A stretch of DNA of 12,409 bases from Flavobacteriaceae bacterium UBA2540 (GTDB taxonomy: Bacteria > Bacteroidota > Bacteroidia > Flavobacteriales > Flavobacteriaceae). Shown here one piece after another: positions 1 to 6,919 of the stretch. Under the pieces are notes generated by a model that was not told where the DNA came from, ran no database searches, and worked only from the letters and a program-made list of their open reading frames with translations. The first letter of the stretch is position 1. Every line of letters starts with the position of its first letter. The position numbers and the translations under genes are program-made. Where the stretch lies: NCBI GenBank assembly GCA_002340765.1, contig DDMS01000050.1:1-12409 (forward strand), written 5' to 3'.

Positions 1-16
1 ATATAAATTTATTATT

Positions 17-48
17 AAAAACCGCAATCTTTTCGATTGCGGTTTTTT
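17..48 (+). terminator. Rho-independent terminator of an upstream gene outside the window
   Basis: The arms ACCGCAATC (21-29) and GATTGCGGT (35-43) pair perfectly around a 5-base loop. The stem is extended by AAAA (17-20) against TTTT (44-47), and a run of seven T follows the GC-rich part on the plus strand. The A-run on the other side means it could also work on the minus strand. It presumably ends a plus-strand gene lying left of the window. Confidence 0.85.
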
Positions 49-56
49 TATCTTTA
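49..56 (+). promoter_or_regulatory. Possible Bacteroidota -7 box for the epimerase gene
   Basis: TATCTTTA differs from the Bacteroidota -7 consensus TAnnTTTG only in its last base and lies just before the ATG at 61. It begins right after the T-run of the preceding terminator. No clear TTG -33 element is seen at the expected distance, so this is a weak call; a transcript from it would be nearly leaderless. Confidence 0.35.
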
Positions 57-60
57 CAAT

Positions 61-942
61 ATGGCAAAAATACTGATTACTGGAGGAAAAGGTTTGATTG
101 GAACAAAACTCACAAAGTTATTGATTGAAAAAAATCATGAGGTAGTTATTTTAAGTAGATCTCCAACTGAGAAAAATGAATTTGAATGGAATATTTCAAA
201 AAATACTATCGATGCAAAAGCATTTGATAACGTTGATTTTATCATTCATATGGCTGGCGCAGGAATTGCTGATGAGCGTTGGACTTCAGAAAGAAAAAAA
301 ATACTGATTGATAGTAGGGTAAAATCTGCAAACTTGCTTTTTCAAAAAGTAAAAGAATTAAAAATTCCATTGAAAGGATTTATTTCTGCCTCAGGAATTG
401 GATATTATGGTGCTATAACTTCTGATAGAATATTTGAAGAAACAGCTGCGCTAGGGGGAGATTTTATTGCATCAATTTGCGAAAAATGGGAAACTACTGC
501 TTTGCAATTTGAAAAAGAAAAGATCCCTGTTACGATTTTAAGAACAGGAATTGTTTTGTCAGAAAATAGAGGAGCGTTAGAAAAAATGAGAACACCTATT
601 GTTACCCCTTTAGGTTCAGGAAAGCAGTATTTAGCATGGATTCATATTGATGATTTGTGTGAAATGTACTTAAAAGCAATTGAAGGAAACTTAATAGGAA
701 TATATAACGCAGTTGCTCCAGAACATCAAACAAGTTTTTCATTTTCAAAAGCTTTGGCAAAAAGCATCAAAAAACCATTTATAGGTATTCCATTACCAAG
801 TTTTTTATTAAAATTGGCTTTTGGTGAAATGTCAATTATTTTATTAGGAGGAAGTAAAATCTCGTCAAAAAAAATCGAAATGAGTGGTTTTTCTTTTCGA
901 TTTAAAACACTTGAAAAAGCACTTGATAGTTTTAAATTTTAA
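61..942 (+). CDS. TIGR01777 family NAD(P)-binding epimerase (SDR superfamily, YfcH-like)
   Basis: This 293-residue protein is an atypical short-chain dehydrogenase of the TIGR01777 / SDR39U1 group, usually annotated as a nucleoside-diphosphate-sugar epimerase; the true substrate of the family is not known to me. The N-terminus holds the Rossmann motif TGGKGLIG (7-14). HMAGAGIADERW (63-74) and SASGIGYYG (109-117, with the active-site tyrosines) are family hallmarks, followed by PLGSGKQYLAWIHIDDL (183-199). The C-terminal 50 residues match the usual DUF1731 tail. Length is normal. The ATG at 61 is chosen because the only longer reading starts at a TTG (37) inside the terminator stem. The gene stands alone, converging on the lipid operon. 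No signal peptide is visible, so it is probably cytoplasmic. Confidence 0.88.
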   Translation: MAKILITGGKGLIGTKLTKLLIEKNHEVVILSRSPTEKNEFEWNISKNTIDAKAFDNVDFIIHMAGAGIADERWTSERKKILIDSRVKSANLLFQKVKELKIPLKGFISASGIGYYGAITSDRIFEETAALGGDFIASICEKWETTALQFEKEKIPVTILRTGIVLSENRGALEKMRTPIVTPLGSGKQYLAWIHIDDLCEMYLKAIEGNLIGIYNAVAPEHQTSFSFSKALAKSIKKPFIGIPLPSFLLKLAFGEMSIILLGGSKISSKKIEMSGFSFRFKTLEKALDSFKF

Positions 943-1041
943 AAATCTGATTTTTTAATAAAAACTATTCATTTTTGGGATAATATTTGAGTTTGAATTC
1001 TCAAAAATAAACACTAAATAAAACTTCTTTTTTACTTTTTT

Positions 1042-1291
1042 TTATAGTATTTTATTTGATAGTGCTATGTATTTTTTTTTAACTTCTTCAGGTGACATCT
1101 CTTTTAATTTCATCCAAGCGTTAAACTTAAAACCATTTCTTAAGTCTTAAAGATTTTTTAGTGATAAATTATTTGCAAAATATACTTTTTTGGAGAAAGC
1201 ATAAAATTTAAGCATTACATCTGATGCAACTACTTATTTTGAGTATAGATATTTTTTGAAAAGTCTCTTGAAATTGAGCATCTAAATCCAT
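1042..1291 (-). pseudogene. Acyl-CoA-binding protein (ACBP) pseudogene
   Basis: This reads on the minus strand from an ATG at 1291, ten bases after the psd stop codon. The first frame gives MDLDAQFQETFQKIS, like an ACBP N-terminus. One frame change between about 1250 and 1230 then gives VASDVMLKFYAFSKK, matching the ACBP stretch usually ending LKLYAYYKQAT. The same frame meets a TAA at 1147-1149, then continues as LRNGFKFNAW and MKLKEMSPEE, the hallmark ACBP NAW-LK-MS-EE segment, and ends SNKIL before TAA at 1042-1044. The total of about 83 codons is the normal ACBP size (84-88), so only small lesions have occurred: one frameshift and one nonsense codon. Intact ACBP proteins bind long-chain acyl-CoA in the cytoplasm, which fits a place after cdsA and psd. 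Two independent lesions make sequencing error unlikely. The remaining 99 bases to the epimerase stop hold no gene. Confidence 0.88.
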
Positions 1292-1301
1292 TAAAACTTT
1301 C

Positions 1302-1958
1302 TTATTTTTCAGCAATGACTTTGACACCTCCAACAACTTTTTCTCCTAATTTCACATTAATTTTTGTTCCTATTGGCAAAAAAACATCAACTCTTGATCC
1401 GAATTTTATAAATCCAGCATCCGTTCCTTGCAAAACAGTATCTCCTACTTTGGCATAATTTACAATTCTTTTTGCCAAAGCTCCAGCAATTTGTCTGTAC
1501 AAAATTTTTCCAAAAGAATTATTTTCAATCACAACTGTAGTTCTTTCATTCTCGGTTGATGCCTTCGGGTGCCAAGCAACTAAATATTTTCCTGGATGAT
1601 ATTTACTGTACTTTATTTCTCCACTCATGGCATATCTTGTGACATGAACGTTTATTGGGGACATAAAAATAGAAACTTGAATTCTTTTATCTTTAAAAAA
1701 TTCAGTCTCTTCAACTTCTTCAATCACAACTACTTTCCCATCAACTGAGGCGATAATCTGATTGTCATTTAGAATGGTATTTCTCTTTGGATTTCTAAAA
1801 AATTGTAAGATTAAAACCATAAAAACAAGTGTTAAAATCTGTATAATTTTAATAGCTAAAATAGCATCAAAAAATCTTTCTACAAGTAAAATAATAGATA
1901 TCGAAAATATGAAAGTGATAGATATAATTTTATATCCCTCTTTGTGAAAACGAATCAT
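1302..1958 (-). CDS. psd: Phosphatidylserine decarboxylase family protein (short, archaeal-type)
   Basis: Pyruvoyl-dependent enzyme converting phosphatidylserine to phosphatidylethanolamine at the inner membrane. At 218 residues it is the compact Psd type common in Bacteroidota. Hydrophobic segments at about 10-28 and 34-54 anchor the N-terminus. The likely catalytic Asp is in SVDGKV (D73) and the His in INVHVTRY (H105). The self-cleavage site is the GS pair in IKFGSRVDVF (G187-S188), which would yield a 187-residue beta chain and a 31-residue alpha chain carrying the pyruvoyl group. It follows cdsA with a two-base gap and precedes the broken ACBP gene. Phosphatidylserine synthase, which would link CdsA to Psd, is not in the window. 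All recognisable motifs are intact. Confidence 0.93.
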   Translation of the reverse strand: MIRFHKEGYKIISITFIFSISIILLVERFFDAILAIKIIQILTLVFMVLILQFFRNPKRNTILNDNQIIASVDGKVVVIEEVEETEFFKDKRIQVSIFMSPINVHVTRYAMSGEIKYSKYHPGKYLVAWHPKASTENERTTVVIENNSFGKILYRQIAGALAKRIVNYAKVGDTVLQGTDAGFIKFGSRVDVFLPIGTKINVKLGEKVVGGVKVIAEK

Positions 1959-1960
1959 TC

Positions 1961-2755
1961 TTAAATTATAAAGTTAATGTACAAATATACAAATGGTGAA
2001 GCAAACAACAAGCTATCCAATCTGTCTAAAATTCCTCCATGGCCAGGCATTAAATTGCCACTGTCTTTTAAATTTGCTTGTCGTTTAAATTTGGAAACAA
2101 CCAAATCTCCAATTGTTCCTGTAATTGAAACAATCAAGGAGATTATAATCCAATCAATCAAAGAAAAATGCAGATAAAAATTAGTAATTACAAAAGCTGT
2201 AATCACTGAAAATATTAAGCCCCCAAAAAAACCTTCAACAGTTTTATTTGGTGAGACCGAAGGAAAAAGTTTTCTTTTTCCGAGATTTTTTCCCACAAAA
2301 AATGCAAAAGTATCATTCACCCAAATAATTGACAATATACTAATTATTAAATATGGGTGAAACTCATCTTCAGAAAAGGGTAATAATAACAAAAAAGAAA
2401 AAGAAAAAATAATATATCGAATTGTGATTCCAAGTTTGGCTCTTTCATTTTCATACAAAATCGCCTTTTTAGCAAATAATTGATAAATAAAAAATAACGA
2501 TGAAATTAGGGTTATCATTAGAATGCCAATTATTGCAAAACTATCTTGTCTTTTGTAAATCAAAAACAAAGTTGCTGCAAAAAAAATATAAGGTGCAAGA
2601 ATTTTTAATTGGATAATTTTCGAAAATTCCCACAAACACAAAAAACCAAATAAGGTAATTAAACCCAAATAAGATTCTTGAGAAAAAAGAATCGAAAAGA
2701 GAAATAAACCCACATAAATAACTCCAGAAAAACTCCTTCTAAAAAGGTTACTCAT
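1961..2755 (-). CDS. cdsA: Phosphatidate cytidylyltransferase (CDP-diglyceride synthase)
   Basis: Integral membrane enzyme that makes CDP-diacylglycerol from CTP and phosphatidic acid, the precursor of phosphatidylserine and hence of the product of the adjacent psd. The 264-residue protein is a chain of hydrophobic segments with almost no soluble domain. The family signature occupies about 221-247: S-x-F-K-R (221-225), KD (230-231), then PGHGGILDRLD (237-247). The upstream conserved segment SPNKTVEGFFGGL (168-180) is also present. Length is normal. The ATG lies one base after the stop of the LUD gene, so the two are probably translationally coupled. All key residues are present. Confidence 0.95.
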   Translation of the reverse strand: MSNLFRRSFSGVIYVGLFLFSILFSQESYLGLITLFGFLCLWEFSKIIQLKILAPYIFFAATLFLIYKRQDSFAIIGILMITLISSLFFIYQLFAKKAILYENERAKLGITIRYIIFSFSFLLLLPFSEDEFHPYLIISILSIIWVNDTFAFFVGKNLGKRKLFPSVSPNKTVEGFFGGLIFSVITAFVITNFYLHFSLIDWIIISLIVSITGTIGDLVVSKFKRQANLKDSGNLMPGHGGILDRLDSLLFASPFVYLYINFII

Positions 2756-2756
2756 A

Positions 2757-3341
2757 TCACAAATCTTCTAAAAGCAGCAAATATAAGTTTTTTGAATTAT
2801 TGTTACCGTAGTTTAAAAAATTATCATCAACAATATTGATATTATAATTTTTGATAGCAGAAATATTGTTTGGCAAATTAAGTTTATGATTCATTTTTAT
2901 GCCTGTCAAACCTTGTCCTGAATTTTTAACAATTTGACTTGTAGTTGCATAAACAATAAAATTCTTTGGAAAATCAGCAAGTCTTTTACTACCTATTTGA
3001 TTTGATGAAAACAAGATGTCACCATTATCAGCAATAAGATGCTCACAAGTTGTAAAAATTGGAGTTTCATCAGAAAATTTTGTTGTAATTTTTGCTACTT
3101 CCTCTGTTAAAAAATTTTCTAAATTTTTATTCAACAGAAGCAATTCATTCCAATTATTTTCTGATAATATATTTTTTAAATTTTCAATAACCTCGAAAAT
3201 TTTAGCGCAATATAAAAACTTACCTTCTTTTTTTAAAAAATTATGAACAAATAAATCATCCATAGATAGGTTTACTGATTGATTTTCAACAACAGGTTCT
3301 TCATGACTTGAAAGGTTAAAAAGTTTCTTTAAAAAATTCAT
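2757..3341 (-). CDS. LUD-domain (LutC-like) protein
   Basis: A 194-residue soluble protein with a divergent LUD / DUF162 domain, the fold of LutC and part of LutB of the lactate utilisation complex. The supporting stretch is TTCEHLIADNGDILFSS (97-113), where LUD proteins carry a conserved acidic-Gly pattern, then FIVYATTSQIV (128-138) and the conserved C-terminus LYLLLLEDL (186-194). The first 45 residues lie outside the domain and are poorly conserved. No lutA or lutB is nearby, so a role in lactate oxidation is not supported here; the function in this operon, between ftsH and cdsA, is unknown. To my knowledge this position recurs in other flavobacteria, which would suggest a membrane or lipid-related job. 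Family call moderately sure, function unassigned. Confidence 0.75.
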   Translation of the reverse strand: MNFLKKLFNLSSHEEPVVENQSVNLSMDDLFVHNFLKKEGKFLYCAKIFEVIENLKNILSENNWNELLLLNKNLENFLTEEVAKITTKFSDETPIFTTCEHLIADNGDILFSSNQIGSKRLADFPKNFIVYATTSQIVKNSGQGLTGIKMNHKLNLPNNISAIKNYNINIVDDNFLNYGNNNSKNLYLLLLEDL

Positions 3342-3349
3342 TATAAAAA

Positions 3350-5323
3350 TTATTCTTCTATGATTTCTTTTACTACAGGATTCTCTATTACTTTTTTTCT
3401 TGTCTCTGGTTCCTCAACTTCAAAAGGTCTTTCACCAAAAATTTTAAGTAGATCATCCTTAAAAATAACTTCTTTTTCTAATAACAATTCTGCTAATGTA
3501 GTTAATTTTTCCCTATTCTCGTCCAAAATTTTTAAGGCTCTTTGATATTGAATTTCAATCATTTTTGAAATCTCAAAATCAATTTTCCTTCCTGTTTCTT
3601 CACTATAAGGTTTTACAAAAGCATCATTTCCTGAAGAATCATAATAAGTAATATTTCCTAATTCATCATTCAATCCATACACAGTTACCATAGCTCTTGC
3701 TTGTTTGGTTACTTTTTCTAAATCGCTTAAAGCTCCAGTAGATATTTTATCAAAAATAATTTTTTCAGCTGCTCTACCACCTAATGTAGCACACATTTCA
3801 TCCAACATTTGATCAGTTTGAACAATCATTCTCTCAGCAGGTAAATACCAAGCTGCTCCTAAAGATTGCCCTCTTGGAACAATCGTTACTTTTACTAAAG
3901 GTGCTGCGTGTTCTAGCATCCAACTTATGGTCGCATGTCCAGCTTCATGAAAAGCGATTACTTTCTTTTCTTTTTGAGTAATTACTTTGTTTTTCTTTTC
4001 CAAACCACCAACAATTCTGTCAACTGCATCTAAAAAATCTTGTTGTTGTATTGCTTTTTTTCCAGTTCTAGCTGCAATTAATGCAGCTTCATTACACATA
4101 TTTGCAATATCTGCACCAGAAAAACCTGGTGTTTGTTGCGCTAAAAAATCAATATTTACATCATCTGCTAATTTCAATGGTTTGATGTGCACATGAAAAA
4201 TTTCATTTCTTTCACGAATATCTGGTAAATCAACATAAATTTGACGATCAAAACGTCCTGCACGCATCAAAGCTTTGTCTAAAACATCTGCTCTGTTTGT
4301 GGCTGCCAAAACAATAACATTGACATCAGTACCAAAACCGTCCATTTCAGTTAGCAACTGATTTAATGTATTTTCACGTTCGTCATTTCCACCAGTCATG
4401 CTATTTTTTCCTCGAGCTCTTCCAATGGCATCAATCTCATCAATGAAAATAATTGACGGAGATTTTTGAGCTGCTTGTTTGAATAAATCACGCACTCTTG
4501 ATGCACCAACTCCAACAAACATTTCTACAAAATCAGAACCTGAAAGAGAAAAGAATGGAACTCCTGCTTCACCGGCAACAGCTTTTGCTAATAAGGTTTT
4601 TCCTGTTCCTGGGGGTCCTACAAGTAAAGCTCCCTTTGGAATTTTTCCTCCTAAAGAAGTATATTTTTCTGGACTTTTTAAGAAATCAACAATTTCTTGA
4701 ACCTCTTCTTTTGCGCCTTCTAATCCAGCTACATTTTCGAAAGTCGTTTTTACTTTGGTATCTTTATCAAATAATTTAGCTTTGGATTTTCCGATACTAA
4801 AAATTTGACCACCACCGCCTGAACCACCCCCTGCTCCAGACATTCTTCTCATAAAAAATAACCAAATTGCAATTAAAATGATGAAAGGTAAAAAACCAAT
4901 AATCATATCAAAAAAACTTGTTTTTTCTTTATTTCTTGTGTCAATAATTAAGCTAGGATTTTCTTGCTTTGCCATTGAAATACTATCCTCAAAGTTTTTT
5001 AAATCTCCAAAATTATACTCATAAACAGGAGCTCCTGGCCTGTAAAATGCTGAAGATGTTGCTTTTTTGTGCTTTTCTTTATCTAGGGCTTCTTTGGTCA
5101 AATAAATTTGAGCAATATCTTTATTAATAATAAAAACTTCTTTTATATCATTATCTTTTAAATATTCTTCAAATTTATTTTTAGAGATCGTATTTGATGC
5201 TAAATCTCCACTATTAAAAAATTGAATTGCTATTATAGCAATTATGACTGCACCATAAATCCAATACGAACTAAATTTAAATTTAGGAATGTTGGGCTTG
5301 TTATCTTTATTTGAATCGCTCAT
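3350..5323 (-). CDS. ftsH: ATP-dependent zinc metalloprotease FtsH
   Basis: Hexameric AAA+ protease of the inner membrane that extracts and degrades misassembled membrane proteins and some soluble regulators. The 657 residues show, in order: a membrane segment at about 20-37; a periplasmic domain of about 100 residues; a second membrane segment at 137-158; a Gly-rich linker (164-172); Walker A GPPGTGKT (236-243); the pore motif with F269-V-G; Walker B IIFIDEID (291-298); the second region of homology (341-360, ending RAGRFDR); and the zinc site HEAGH (459-463) with the third ligand probably D534. The acidic C-terminal tail is longer than the catalytic core needs. It lies 21 bases after rsfS and 8 bases before the LUD gene, within one operon. 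In enterobacteria FtsH controls lipid synthesis enzymes; whether that applies to the lipid genes downstream here is unknown. Confidence 0.98.
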   Translation of the reverse strand: MSDSNKDNKPNIPKFKFSSYWIYGAVIIAIIAIQFFNSGDLASNTISKNKFEEYLKDNDIKEVFIINKDIAQIYLTKEALDKEKHKKATSSAFYRPGAPVYEYNFGDLKNFEDSISMAKQENPSLIIDTRNKEKTSFFDMIIGFLPFIILIAIWLFFMRRMSGAGGGSGGGGQIFSIGKSKAKLFDKDTKVKTTFENVAGLEGAKEEVQEIVDFLKSPEKYTSLGGKIPKGALLVGPPGTGKTLLAKAVAGEAGVPFFSLSGSDFVEMFVGVGASRVRDLFKQAAQKSPSIIFIDEIDAIGRARGKNSMTGGNDERENTLNQLLTEMDGFGTDVNVIVLAATNRADVLDKALMRAGRFDRQIYVDLPDIRERNEIFHVHIKPLKLADDVNIDFLAQQTPGFSGADIANMCNEAALIAARTGKKAIQQQDFLDAVDRIVGGLEKKNKVITQKEKKVIAFHEAGHATISWMLEHAAPLVKVTIVPRGQSLGAAWYLPAERMIVQTDQMLDEMCATLGGRAAEKIIFDKISTGALSDLEKVTKQARAMVTVYGLNDELGNITYYDSSGNDAFVKPYSEETGRKIDFEISKMIEIQYQRALKILDENREKLTTLAELLLEKEVIFKDDLLKIFGERPFEVEEPETRKKVIENPVVKEIIEE

Positions 5324-5344
5324 GTATTTTCTTAAACAATAAAA

Positions 5345-5713
5345 TTAAACTTGACTTATTTGGGTAATTTTTGCATCACCCCAAAGGCTTTCTATATCAT
5401 AAAACTCCCTCACGTGCTTTTGAAAAACATGCACAACAACATTAACGTAGTCCATCAAAACCCACTCCGCATTCATTTCACCTTCAATATGCCACGGTTT
5501 GTCTTTAATTTCTTTACTTACTACTTTTTGAACAGAACCTGAAATTGCATTCACTTGTGTATTTGAATTACCTGAACAAATTATAAAATAATCACAAACA
5601 GTATTTTCTAATTCTCTTAAATCTAATAATTGTATATTCTCACCCTTCACATCATCAATTCCTTTGATAATTACTGCGATTAATTCGTCAGCGCTTACTT
5701 GTTTTTTTGTCAT
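5345..5713 (-). CDS. rsfS: Ribosome silencing factor RsfS
   Basis: Binds uL14 on the large ribosomal subunit and blocks joining with the small subunit, lowering translation in poor nutrient conditions. The 122-residue protein shows the conserved VCDYFIICSGNSNTQVNAI (39-57), KPWHIEG (72-78), WVLMDYVNVVVHVF (84-97) and REFYDIESLWGDA (102-114). The ATG at 5713 (MTKKQVSADE) is preferred: the longer reading starts at a TTG (5761) and runs through a perfect -7 promoter box. It is the first gene of the rsfS-ftsH-LUD-cdsA-psd operon and is transcribed away from birA. Confidence 0.93.
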   Translation of the reverse strand: MTKKQVSADELIAVIIKGIDDVKGENIQLLDLRELENTVCDYFIICSGNSNTQVNAISGSVQKVVSKEIKDKPWHIEGEMNAEWVLMDYVNVVVHVFQKHVREFYDIESLWGDAKITQISQV

Positions 5714-5736
5714 TAATTTTTTACTAAAATTTTGCA

Positions 5737-5744
5737 CAAAGTTA
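5737..5744 (-). promoter_or_regulatory. Bacteroidota -7 box driving the rsfS-ftsH-cdsA-psd operon
   Basis: TAACTTTG on the minus strand is a perfect match to the TAnnTTTG consensus of the Bacteroidota primary sigma factor. The implied start of transcription at about 5731 gives a leader of roughly 18 bases before the rsfS ATG at 5713. The nearest TTG upstream is somewhat closer than the usual -33 distance, so the -33 element is uncertain. Confidence 0.6.
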
Positions 5745-5768
5745 TTATTTTTTTGCGACAAATTTGCT

Positions 5769-5776
5769 TAATTTTG
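5769..5776 (+). promoter_or_regulatory. Bacteroidota -7 box for birA
   Basis: TAATTTTG is a perfect TAnnTTTG match on the plus strand, placing the transcript start near 5783 and leaving about 19 bases before the TTG start of birA at 5802. It lies only 24 bases from the opposing rsfS box, so the two promoters share one short spacer. No good -33 TTG is visible. Confidence 0.5.
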
Positions 5777-5801
5777 AACTACTTTACACTTTATTTAACA
5801 A

Positions 5802-6533
5802 TTGAAATTAATCAAACTTAATGCCATTAACTCTACAAATACTTTTCTAAAAAAGTTGTCTAAAAATTCTCTTCTCGAAAACTTTACAGTAGTGGTTACT
5901 GAAAACCAAACAAATGGAAGAGGACAGCAAGAAAGTATATGGTTTTCTGAACCTTCTAAAAACCTTACTTTTAGTGTTTATTTGAGTGATTTAAGACTGA
6001 AAATCAGTGATCAAAAGTTCTTGAATTATGCTGTTAGTTTGGCAATTTATACGGTTTTAAAAGATAAAAAAACACCAAATTTGGCTATCAAATGGCCCAA
6101 TGACATTGTGTCAGTAAATAAAAAGTTATGTGGCATTTTGATTGAAAACTCCATTCAAAAAAATTACATTCAAAATTCCATCGTTGGAATTGGGATCAAT
6201 GTAAATCAGGTTACATTTTCTGAAACGATAAAAAATATTACTTCTTTAAAAAACCTACTTCAATCAGATGTTGACTTGGAAATTTTATTACATGAAATCT
6301 GCTTAGAATTGAAAAATCACTTGCAGCTTTTATCGGAAAAGAAATATGAATTATTGGAAGATAGTTATCTAAAAGTATTGTATCAAATTCACAAAGCGAT
6401 GATGTTTAAAGACACTGATAACCAACTATTTCTAGGAATTATTAGAGGAATTTCTGAATCAGGGAATATTATGATTGAGCTTGAAAATGAAACTTTCAAG
6501 GAATTTGGGGTGAAGGAAATTTCTTTCGCTTAA
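5802..6533 (+). CDS. birA: Biotin--[acetyl-CoA-carboxylase] ligase (monofunctional)
   Basis: Activates biotin with ATP and attaches it to the carrier lysine of biotin-dependent carboxylases, in the cytoplasm. The 243-residue protein begins directly with the catalytic domain: STNTFLKK (11-18), the biotinyl-AMP loop NGRGQQ (38-43), LTFSVYL (55-61), KWPNDI (97-102), KKLCGILIEN (107-116) and VGIGINVN (128-135). There is no N-terminal helix-turn-helix, so unlike E. coli BirA it should not be a repressor of biotin genes. The start is TTG at 5802: an in-frame TAA lies six bases upstream and no ATG occurs before the conserved STN motif. The 3' end overlaps the convergent SRPBCC gene by 4 bases. Confidence 0.94.
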   Translation: MKLIKLNAINSTNTFLKKLSKNSLLENFTVVVTENQTNGRGQQESIWFSEPSKNLTFSVYLSDLRLKISDQKFLNYAVSLAIYTVLKDKKTPNLAIKWPNDIVSVNKKLCGILIENSIQKNYIQNSIVGIGINVNQVTFSETIKNITSLKNLLQSDVDLEILLHEICLELKNHLQLLSEKKYELLEDSYLKVLYQIHKAMMFKDTDNQLFLGIIRGISESGNIMIELENETFKEFGVKEISFA

Positions 6534-6919
6534 AGTTTCTCCATATTTTCAGTTAATGTTTCCATAAAAGTAGTCAAAGGTTTTTTCACCATCATTGCCA
6601 TCATCGCATTAAATTCTCCATTAAAATTTAGTTGCGCTTCGCACGAATTGGCATCAATGGCAGTAATATCAGCAACCAATTGAAAATCTAATTTGCTACT
6701 TGCAGCTCCAAGAGTAATATTTGAAAACGGAATTTTCTCTTTTAAAACCAAACTAATTTCTGGCATTCCTTTCAAACCAAAAAGAAAAGAATCACCCTCA
6801 ACTTCAAATTTCTGAATAGATTCTGGCATTAATTTTTCGAAATTTTTTAAATCCGATAAAAAATCAAATAACTCTTTTTGAGCTTTTTTTACAATTATTT
6901 TATTGCCACTAATATTCAT
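6530..6919 (-). CDS. SRPBCC family protein
   Basis: A 129-residue protein with the pattern of the START/Bet v1-like (SRPBCC) fold. It opens with a strand and the helix motif QKELFDFLSDLKNFEKLMPE (14-33), typical of polyketide-cyclase-like and ribosome-associated RatA-type members. Strands follow, and it ends in the amphipathic helix MVKKPLTTFMETLTENMEKL. Such proteins bind small hydrophobic ligands; no ligand can be named here. Its ATG overlaps the pyrE stop as ATGA (6916-6919), so the two are translationally coupled. To my knowledge this pairing recurs in flavobacteria. No signal peptide or membrane segment is seen. Confidence 0.78.
   Translation of the reverse strand: MNISGNKIIVKKAQKELFDFLSDLKNFEKLMPESIQKFEVEGDSFLFGLKGMPEISLVLKEKIPFSNITLGAASSKLDFQLVADITAIDANSCEAQLNFNGEFNAMMAMMVKKPLTTFMETLTENMEKL

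Noticed and set aside
37..60. TTG start at 37 extending the epimerase by 8 codons
   Set aside because: It lies inside the stem of a strong terminator, and the ATG at 61 gives the normal Rossmann start.
986..1005. Hairpin TTTGAG/CTCAAA as a terminator between the convergent epimerase and ACBP remnant
   Set aside because: Only six mostly A/T pairs with an 8-base loop and no T-run after it on either strand; too weak to call in such AT-rich DNA.
4498..4779. 93-codon plus-strand frame opposite ftsH
   Set aside because: A shadow of the highly conserved FtsH ATPase domain on the other strand; composition is low complexity and no promoter or family match is seen.
5714..5761. 16-codon N-terminal extension of RsfS from a TTG
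   Set aside because: The stretch contains the predicted -7 box and is not conserved in the family; the ATG at 5713 gives the standard N-terminus.
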